Positions 55,746 through 64,000 of a stretch of DNA of 64,000 nucleotides are shown here, piece by piece. Both the position numbers and the translations under genes were made by a program. The stretch spans positions 90,939,435-91,003,434 of the forward strand of contig NC_058338.1 of assembly GCF_905475395.1 (NCBI RefSeq). The letters run 5' to 3'. The notes beneath the pieces are model-generated. The model did not search any database, was not told the origin of the DNA, and saw only the letters and a program-made list of their open reading frames with translations. Within the stretch, counting starts at the first letter, position 1. Each line of letters starts with the position of its first letter. The stretch is from Chrysoperla carnea. Taxonomy: Eukaryota; Arthropoda; Insecta; Neuroptera; Chrysopidae.

Positions 55746-56153
55746 ACAGTCATACAGGGTGATGGTTCACATTTTTTAAGATAATAACGGAGATCTGAAC
55801 TTAAAACTCAGCCTACTACAAATTAACAAATAGGGACGATTCTTAATATTTTTCCTAGCGTCAGCGATGGTTAGAGATATCGAAACAAATTATTATACGA
55901 CCCTTTAATTTTAATTTTTATAACTTTCGAACCCAAAATAGATTTCAAATCGCTAAATTCTTAACTACTGTATCATTAGTCCGAAGAGTCAATTCTATGA
56001 CAAATTTATGATTTTTTTTTATTAAAAATTGATTATAAAATAAATGCAGTCAGGCTTATTCACTTCGAGCAGTCGCTAGCAATTAATATCGTAAGATTCA
56101 TATACCATCAGAGTGGCTAATATCTACAGATGAAAGCTATTATACCGTATCTA

Positions 56154-56212
56154 CAGTGTGTGGCATTTAAGATGAATATACCATCATATTTTCGTTATTT
56201 ATAGGAATAATT
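56154..56212 (+). repeat. Repeat family I, copy 2
   Basis: Direct repeat of 55673-55745, about 480 bases downstream. Confidence 0.7.
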
Positions 56213-57323
56213 TGTAAACAGTATCACACAGAGCTGAGCACCCTTTCTGTGGAAACGATTTGTCAGGCTTTACTTTTTAGTTTGTTTATAAAGTTAAATT
56301 ATCGTCCGCCATGGGGCTCTATATGTTAAACATATGTTGGCGATCTAACTGTAGTATAGACATCCGTGATTATGTGTATGTGTACCTAAGTTTTTATTAA
56401 TTTATTTTCATATTTCTTTTTGTTGTAACTACATGTAAGTGCACGTCTTTCTTTTGTTAGTTTATTTAAAAAATATTTAGCATGATTATATAATTATTAG
56501 GAGCACTCACGCATTAGGCAGCCTAGTTGCTCAATAGTCAGATCGCGCACAACTTCAGCGAATTCAAATTGTAACAAACATGGAAATTTTCAAAGCAGAC
56601 GAAACTCCATGGTAAGTTGTCGGTCTATTTCGATCGATTGAACGCAAACGATAATAATTGGTCATCGGTCGGTGGCTAAAGATTTCAGCTGTTGTAACTT
56701 GGCTGCCTAATTCGCGAGAGCTCTTTATACACCTAATGTAATGTATCGAGCACCAATTTTTCTTAGAATGTAATTTCTCTTTCATTAACAAAACTTCCTC
56801 ACCTCATCATTAATCCGCCAAAAATTCGAAAATTGTATTCCTCTACTAGGCTGGGAGTCCAAAGCGTGAAAGATGCCGTTCTATGGAATAAAGAAATATT
56901 TGTTTCGCTTGATTGTTACCTAGAATAGAAGGAAATAATGGCGCTTTGAAGTCATCCTTGCTGATGGAAACAGCTATTTTTTTTATCAAATTTTACGGAA
57001 AGAGAAATATACTCTCAGAAAAGTTCTAAAATATCTTTTTTAAACGAGAGTATCTATCATATCCTCTCGGAAGGAAAGGCTTGTAAAATTTCGACAAACT
57101 TTGACCATTCATAGCATTCTTATTTTTTTGAATTATAACTTAGGTAAAACCGTTAACCATAAAAGTCGTTCAATGATATCCTAGTCGTTCATTGATATCC
57201 TTTAAAATGCTAATGATTTTGGCATAAATTAAACCAAAGGTATCCAATAATAGTTTATGTACCCAAATAAATTTAATTTCGATATTGAATTATTTTATTG
57301 AGAACTAAGTTTTGTTAGACTAG

Positions 57324-57627
57324 GCGGCAAGCACGATTGGGCCTGGCAGTGTATCATGACTACTGCAGTAGCTGTCACAGTGGGGAGGAGGAAGAAACGA
57401 TGTCTCATCTTCTGTCTCTGCCCAGCTCTTGCCACGAAGAGGCTGACGTTCGTTGATGCCAAAGCACAATTCTACTGTCCTTTAACAGCTGCAAATGATT
57501 CATAAAGTATTGGCCGGGGATGGGCCAAATCTTTTTCGGTATCACAACGGACTCTATGATCTAAGTATGTATCCATGTATCCAGTATCCATGACAACCAC
57601 GATAACCTAACCTTAACCTAAGTAGTG
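57324..57627 (+). mobile_element. Non-LTR retrotransposon 3' fragment, copy 3
   Basis: Reads like copy 1 from the [15 protein letters not shown] segment onward (here with small indels), through an EEETMSHL-like block, and ends ACCTAACCTTAACCTAAG. Everything upstream is missing. Confidence 0.75.
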
Positions 57628-58766
57628 TTCATTTCTAACCTTTATTGATTGAATTTTTTTAGTAGCTATAAATTGATTGATGTTTCGATATTTTCGAGAT
57701 TTACAAGCTTTTGATAGCATGCAGACATTAGAAAATATTTCAACGTTTTAATTAAAAATTCATTTTGCTTTGTTTATTTCAGAAAAAGTATCAAGTCTCA
57801 TCGTAATGTATTGCATCAGCTTTTTTTGCGAATTTAATAATTTTTTGTGCGTATATCAAGAGTGAGAAGCTGATTTTTAGCTGTGTGCGTAAGTATGAGA
57901 GACATAGGAATGGATTTAACGACAGGATAAATTCAATGATTAAGTTTAATCCCGAATAAATGATAGAGTGAAGTAAAAAAAAGGTAGATAGATGTTTAGA
58001 TATTCTAAACGAATGGATTGATTTTGGTAAATGATGTGAAAATGTATTTGTTTTGATTTTATAAATGCCATTGTTACTCGAAGTTAGCAAAACATGGCAA
58101 TACGGATATTAAAATTGGTTCTACGAAAATTTGTGGCTCGAAATTTCTTCACTGATAAATTCTAAGATCTCTAAAAGCTTCTTGAAACTTTAAGGAGAGC
58201 ATAGTGAATCAATAAACTGGCTTATGATTAATTTCCATCATAAATTCCACGAGCAGTGACGAATTAGGCAACTGCTTAGAGGCTCCGCGGTGACTGGGCC
58301 TCTAAGCTAAAAAAAAAGACACACCGCATTGATTTGGATTATGCGTGGTACTGATATCGAGTATCGAGGAAATAAAGTATTTAGGATGAATCTAAATCAA
58401 TTCTGCTGCCTTGTCGATCTGCAAATGTTAAATGAGGTTAAATTAAAGAAGGAGCCTTACTGGGTTGAAGCAATAATTATAAGTGATCCATTTTTCCGGG
58501 AACAATTAAAATGAAATGTGTAAACGATTATTTTAAAATGTACTTTTGTCTAATTTTGTTTTTATGGTTTCTTTTTTGGTTTAATTTCTTTGAGCATGTT
58601 AACCTCGATATGTTATTTAATAAACAATAAAAACAACGATGTTTACTAATAGATCTTACAAAAAAAATAGTAACTTACCTTATTGGTAATTCTGGATCCT
58701 TACAAAGTTTTAGAAATTCAATAATGAGCCTCCCATTTATGTTAAATGTTAGTTTTGTCTGTATAC

Positions 58767-59302
58767 AGGGTTTTTTTTTTAAGTTGAGATATGCTTGAAA
58801 CTCGAAAGTCGAAAAATAAGTTTTATCAATAAAAATGCTTTAAGCAAAAAAGATTGGGTGTATAGTCACATGGTAATAGATAGCTGAACATTTTAAATTA
58901 GAAAGTTGTTATTAATTAAAAAGGTAACATTTTTTGTTCGAAACATTTTCCCGCAAACCGTACAGCTTAGGCAAAAACGGGCTGCAAAGTTTTACCCAAA
59001 ATTGTTCTTTCGTATAATTGTTTCTGTGAAATCTAGATACTCTTCGAAGTTAATTTTCCTATAAAAGTGGTTTGTTTTTCTATGAAGACCACATTTTCGT
59101 TCAAATTGAATGAAGAAACCCGCAAAAAACGAAATTTTTGCTACCAACTACTGTGTTAAGTATTCGATTTAAAAAAAAAAATGCTTCATACTATAAGATG
59201 TGCGCCTTTAAAACTAACATTTTACGCTTGAAGCATTTTGCTCGATTAAACTTATTTTTCGAGTTTCACATATATGTCAAGTTAAAATAAAACAACCTAT
59301 AT
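58767..59302. mobile_element. Inverted-repeat element, family H
   Basis: The left end has AAGTTGAGATATGCTTGAAA, CTCGAAA, AAATAAGTTTTATCAATAAA and TGCTTTAAGC. The inverted right end has TTAACTTGACATATATGTGA, AACTCGAAAAATAAGTTTAA and TGCTTCAAGC in the same order. A partial relative is at 17575-17790. No ORF was seen. Confidence 0.7.
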
Positions 59303-59557
59303 ATAAATAATATAGAAACAAAGCTTTTTAGCTCAAATTTTTTAGGGACTTCAATCTTTATATTTAAAAATTTTCGTCCTGTAAATATAGGATTATGTCT
59401 GTTAAGTCTTATCGGGGCAGGTCACGAACCCATATAACAAGGGCGTAAAACTCCTATGCCGAGGTTTAAGCATCTGTGGACGGGGTCTAATTGAACCAGA
59501 GAGAAAGCGATGTTTACACAATTGAAATTGTTTTCTATCTATGCGAGGTCTATTCAT

Positions 59558-59735
59558 CGGTCGTTGCGTACTTTGCACTGCGCATCAGGCTGGCTTTCTC
59601 TCGAACGAGAGAGAAAGAGATGTTTACACTGTTTCAATTGTGTTCAATCACTTCAAAATTGTTTTCAATCACTTTCAATTGATTCAAAACAAAACATAGA
59701 CAGCCTGATGCGTAGTGCAAATTACGCAACGACTG
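59558..59735. repeat. Inverted repeat with 36-bp arms
   Basis: The left arm CGGTCGTTGCGTACTTTGCA then CTGCGCATCAGGCTG, and the right arm inverted CAGTCGTTGCGTAATTTGCA then CTACGCATCAGGCTG. A nearby direct pair GAGAGAAAG[CA]GATGTTTACAC lies at 59500 and 59609. Confidence 0.8.
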
Positions 59736-60689
59736 AGGACTGGGTCTCGCCCAGATAGGCTTCTTTTTTCTTGCTACCCTCTCCACTCGAGTTTCACGTC
59801 CTTTTTATATAGTGGGGCAGGTTTTCCATATAGAATTATGCAATTAACTTTTGCTAAAAATGTACCTGAAGAACCATTATTTTCTACATTTTCTTTTAAA
59901 ATAAAAAATAAATAAATAAAACTCGTTCAGTGTGCCAATTTAGAACTTCAATTACATTTGATTAAAAACGAAATGATAAAAGTAGTTCAAAGTATTGTAA
60001 TGTGTCATTATTTTATAAAAATTGAATTCATTTCAAATGCCTATAATTTCACTGCCACTTTTATTCTAATAATATTGGCATATCAAAATTTCGTTTGAAT
60101 TTGTTCACAATGACATAGGGAGGCTCAAATATTTTTTACGAACTTTCAACATTTATTAAAAATTGGCAAACGTTAAACGATTTTCATCAAATAGTACGCC
60201 AAGCAAGAAATATAAGTCGAAATTAAAGTAACGAAAAATAATCATCGCTTATCCAAAAGCTGTTGAATTTTCGTTTATAAAAAATTATTTTGATATTTCT
60301 TATACAGTGAATGAGAACATGATTGAAAGATGCTTGATGCTTGATGATTAAAAGAAATCAACGGAGATATCCTGATTATAATCTAGTTTTTCCCGGGTGA
60401 TGTTGATGCAAAATTCAATCGTTTTCTCATACACGCTATATAAAACTACTGGCTTCTGATAATGACCAAAATAACATTAAAAATGAAAAAGTAAACAAAA
60501 CCAGACCGGATATATTAACATAAACATATTATATGCATTTAGAATTTCGCTTGTTTTAAGTAATAACAAAAACTAACCAGTCAAAATTAACATCGGAATT
60601 TTTTCGATGGAATTTTAAGTTTACTTAGGGGTTGGTATTTATTACAATGTGCATGAAAGGTAAATTATGCTACAAACTTTAAAATCGGT

Positions 60690-60925
60690 GTAAAGTTTTA
60701 GACCTTGGGACATCACGGTTTAAAAAAAATGATAAATACATACTTGAAACTTTGTAGGTGGCTTCCTTTTGACGAGTCGACCAAACTTTTTTCTACGATT
60801 TTTTTCGAACGTGCAGCGTTTTTAAATGAGCATAATGATGTCATATTTGACTTATCGTTCTGAAAATACGCAGCAGGGAATTTGGCAGATACCATGAACA
60901 CTTGATAACATTAATAATTATTTAA
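60690..60925 (+). repeat. Repeat family D, copy 2
   Basis: Matches 1735-1960 (GTGGCTTCCTTTTGACGAGT, AAATGAGCATAATGATGTC, ACTTGATAACATTAATAAT) but lacks the degenerate units that follow copy 1. Confidence 0.75.
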
Positions 60926-62115
60926 AAAAATATTTTTTTCGCCAATAATGCTGCACCGATCCGATGAGCATGTCTACCAACTCGAACATGTCATACTTAC
61001 AGGGAAATAGCATTTTGTTCGAGTTATAAAGTCTAAATAATTCGGGATACCGCGTATTTAGGGGTTCTTTGGAAGGGAATGACATTTTTTTCAACTTTAC
61101 TGAGGATTCCACTGTATTAAAAATGATTGAACGATTTGAAAAGGTTTTTCTTAACCAGGGTTGGTAGGCAATATACCACAAAATTGACTTTTGTTTGAAA
61201 ACCAAAAAAACATAAACCTCGAATCTCTATGCGGGCCCACGAAAGGTTACAGTTTTAAATATTGTTCCCATGAGTTGAATTTCTCACTCTCGCAGGAAAT
61301 AATGTACGAAGTTGCTCAGCGTTTATGTCAGTGGTTCCGCCATCCTACGTTACTGTGCAATACTTACGTTTAAGGGCCAGTAATCGAAATAATTCCGAGA
61401 TTTTAATTTTTGAACTGGTCTATAATTTTAATAAAATGAAAATATCGTTATTTTATACCGCAGTGCCTAATCTTTCATTTATTTTGAAAGGAAATACGTG
61501 TCAAAAAGAAAAGTTTAACTAAAAAAATAGTTCATCAAAAAATTTATATTTTTTGGATTTTATAAAAATATATGCTTGGTGTATTTCTATATAATATTTT
61601 ATTGGCACCGATTAAAAATTATTAATTCATTTTTAATTTTATTTAAAGTTGATAAAGAAGTTTATTTAAAAAAAAATTAATAATGTTAAAAAATCGTAAT
61701 ACATTACCAAAAAATTTTACCAATTAGTGGTTTTAATTTATTATTAGAAGAGATATTTATTAAAGCAGGACTACCAGTCTTACCATTTAGATTGCAAATT
61801 TTCATATTGTAAACACTAAATTATTTAGTCCTGCATGTACTTATATTGTAAATTTTGCATGTGAATATGGTTGAAAAATTGTAAATAAAAATAAAAAATT
61901 TAATGTAAAATAATATCGTGAAAATTAACTTTTTATATGTAAATACATTTTTTTAAAGAATTTTATTGAGTTTTTATTTTGCTAACACACTTTTTCTCAC
62001 AGTTCAGATGGGTTCCTTCACAAAAATATATCTGTTCGAATGTCTCAAAAGCGATCGCATCTCCCCGAACGATGTTATCATAATGTAGGTACACCTATTT
62101 AAGAATACAAGTAGA

Positions 62116-62540
62116 ATAGACCTTTTTCAAATTAAATGTCTTGATAAATGGACTAATTTTTTTCTCCGATTTTTTTGAAGCCATATGACCGAGAAAACAA
62201 TGAAAATCATTAAAAATTGGCGAAAACGATCCGGAAGCACACGATGTTACACGAAGGTTGGTTTGACGTCATTTAAAGTTGATAATAGTGATATATTAAT
62301 ACAACTGTTGACACTGTTTTATTGTCATTGCTTGTCGGATTGACATCACAGATCACGTGTGCGGTGGAACCAAAAAAAAATCGTTTTAAAATATTTCAAA
62401 TATTGTGACTTTTTTACAATTTTTTCCATAGTGTTTTTATTGTTAAAAATGCGTAATTTTTGAGTTACAGACTCTACTCGACCTATATTTTCATAAAAAA
62501 TTATCAAAAAGCATTTCTGTTTTTCATGAAAAAGGTCTAT
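62116..62540. repeat. Inverted-repeat element, family K, copy 2
   Basis: The ends ATAGACCTTTTTCAAATTAA and, inverted, ATAGACCTTTTTCATGAAAA match the 153-bp element at 3101-3253 at their tips only. The interior is 425 bases with no ORF. Confidence 0.55.
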
Positions 62541-63429
62541 TAATTTTGATGAACGAAATTTCCATCGTCAATTTCCTTATGAACCTATCTCTCAAATATC
62601 AGCGGTTGCTTACTCGTTACGCATTGACTAGATTATGAACGAGGCGTTAGCAGAAATTTTCAGCAAGTCGTATAATGATTTTTTGTGTGTTGGCCTGAAA
62701 AGTTCAACCAAGAAGATATCTAAATAGCGTGCTGTAGTTTCCTCAGTTGGCTATTAAATATTTTTTTAAATGTTTCAGCACCTGTTAACTTGCAGTTTTG
62801 GTGGCTACTCCTTTTCAATAAACATGGCAACATTTCGACAACCAAATACCGACACTTCAAATCAGAATTTACACCAAATACGGCAAGTACGAGCCTTGTT
62901 TTATTAATAACAATATTTTACTTCTTCATAATTGCTTTCTTTATGGATGACTCTTTCACTTATTGTTAGAGAAAATTATAACGGTATGCCTTACATATCT
63001 AAAAGCATATTTCCTCTTGAAAATGAATGTTGATTCGATAACGAATGATTATTGTCAGTCAACCGAGATGACAATCTCGGTTACCGTTCATTACCTGGCA
63101 AAATAGATATTTTCTATTTAATTAGTTTCGCGTGCTAACGTAATTAGCTCCACTTTAATCCAAATTTGTGGATCAATTTATTCCTCTTTCCTATTGGAAA
63201 GGAAAATATTCGACACTTCAATTAGCTTTTCATTTCACTTGCCAGAAGGTATGGATAACCTGAATGATTGGTCAGCGGTGTTGGTGCTTGCTTAGAAACC
63301 TGAATCATATTGTGCTGTCTTTTGAAGTATTTCCAGCTTTCAGCAATTCTTATTATTGTTCCCATGCCTATTTCGTCCTAGGTCATTTAGAAAATCTAGC
63401 CTCAATAGTTAAGAACTATTGATGACTGG

Positions 63430-63690
63430 TAGTTACAACTCGCCAACTGGCGATTATAATTCGTACTAATTAAAACATTAAGTGGGTCCGATTTCAGTAC
63501 TTCCAATTTAAACTACCAGATAGCAACAAATGTACTTACCATTTTTAAAGGCCAATCAAAATATTCAAATTCAAATCAGATAAATTCCGCCAACTGGCGA
63601 TACAAATTCGTACTAATTAAGCAGGAAGTGGGTTTCTTTTTAAGTAGTTCCAATTTAGACTACCAGGTTATTTAGGTACCTTTTATCAAT
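63430..63690 (+). repeat. Repeat family E, two units
   Basis: Two units about 150 bases apart, each with CGCCAACTGGCGAT, TTCGTACTAATTAA and TTCCAATTTA[AG]ACTACCAG. They match 18470-18610. Confidence 0.7.
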
Positions 63691-64000
63691 ACCAAATGGA
63701 TTGGCAGTAAAGTTTCATAATAAAATTTGCACGTAATTTCCTAGACTAAAACGAAATTTTGACTTGACGTCAATCTTTCTTTACCTGAAAATCTCATAGT
63801 AGGCTTAGCTTAGTTAGCAACTCTGTCAAAATCTTTGGGGTGAATTTTAAATATATATAAAAAATATAAAAAAGACGAATAAAATTAAAAAATGATTATT
63901 AAATAATTTTTATATCTGAGTGATTTTCTTTAAAAAATCAATATGAGTAAAGTCTGTAAATGTAAATGTTTACCGATCAGAAACCTTAGCGAAACTCAAC

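Larger units (their letters stand above)
54713..64000. other. Region downstream of atlastin without a recognised gene
   Basis: No ORF resembles a protein family. The ORF at 58329-58514 is open by chance as far as I can tell. Recognised contents are the atlastin 3' UTR, a Tigger-like MITE, repeat I pair, a non-LTR fragment, element H, a 36-bp inverted pair at 59558/59700, repeat D copy 2, element K copy 2 and repeat E units. 61980-62100 and 62560-63420 show nothing identifiable. Confidence 0.6.

Noticed and set aside
57791-58090. 99-codon minus-strand ORF
   Set aside because: Hydrophobic/Ser-rich chance frame with no recognisable motif or exon structure.
58329-58514. 61-codon ORF with less biased composition
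   Set aside because: It has a more protein-like composition than its neighbours, but no recognisable family, no splice partners and no poly(A) context. I could not support it as a gene.

Overview
This is a piece of an AT-rich insect nuclear genome. The evidence is multi-exon genes with GT-AG introns, animal-specific families (ULK/Atg1, septin, atlastin, FLVCR-like transporter), mariner, Tigger-like and hAT-like DNA transposons, and non-LTR retrotransposon pieces ending in TAACC-type motifs. The order of insect cannot be fixed from the sequence alone. Hand-joined exons stay in frame over the whole of each complete gene, so the gene models are well supported even without alignments.

Layout. 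(1) 884-1187 (+): last exon of an FLVCR/SLC49-like transporter whose other exons lie left of the window. (2) 2647-24493 (-): complete 15-exon Atg1/ULK autophagy kinase, 848 aa, with kinase domain, a DDFVLVP LC3-interacting motif and a C-terminal Atg13-binding region. Its third intron is 12.8 kb. (3) Nested in that intron on the opposite strand, 13586-21629 (+): a signal-peptide, LRRNT, leucine-rich-repeat, single-pass membrane protein. It has two homologous, same-phase alternative last exons (19500-19813 and 21343-21629), which give two different transmembrane/cytoplasmic tails. (4) 29573-38403 (-): complete 8-exon septin of the SEPT2 group (Sep4-like), 365 aa, whose first coding exon holds only 7 coding bases. 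(5) 43868-54712 (+): complete 10-exon atlastin, 570 aa. The septin and atlastin genes are divergent, with about 5.5 kb between start codons. (6) 54713-64000: no convincing gene, only transposon-derived repeats.

The repeat load is heavy and layered. It includes a degenerate mariner/IS630-type element with intact terminal repeats (21965-22811), a nearly perfect palindrome made from the 5' end of a Himar1/irritans-type mariner (48686-49204) inserted inside an older inverted-repeat element (48104-49266), a hAT-like element with an 8-bp target duplication (33236-33874), a Tigger/pogo-like MITE (55278-55540), long foldback elements (39218-40056, 51679-52939), three copies of the 3' end of one RNase H-bearing non-LTR element, and several dispersed families labelled A to N here.

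The three complete or nearly complete cellular genes act in membrane and cytoskeleton biology (autophagy initiation, septin filaments, ER fusion), but nothing in the sequence shows co-regulation. The most unusual gene-level observation is the duplicated terminal exon of the nested LRR gene. No CRISPR array, rRNA or intact tRNA gene was seen.
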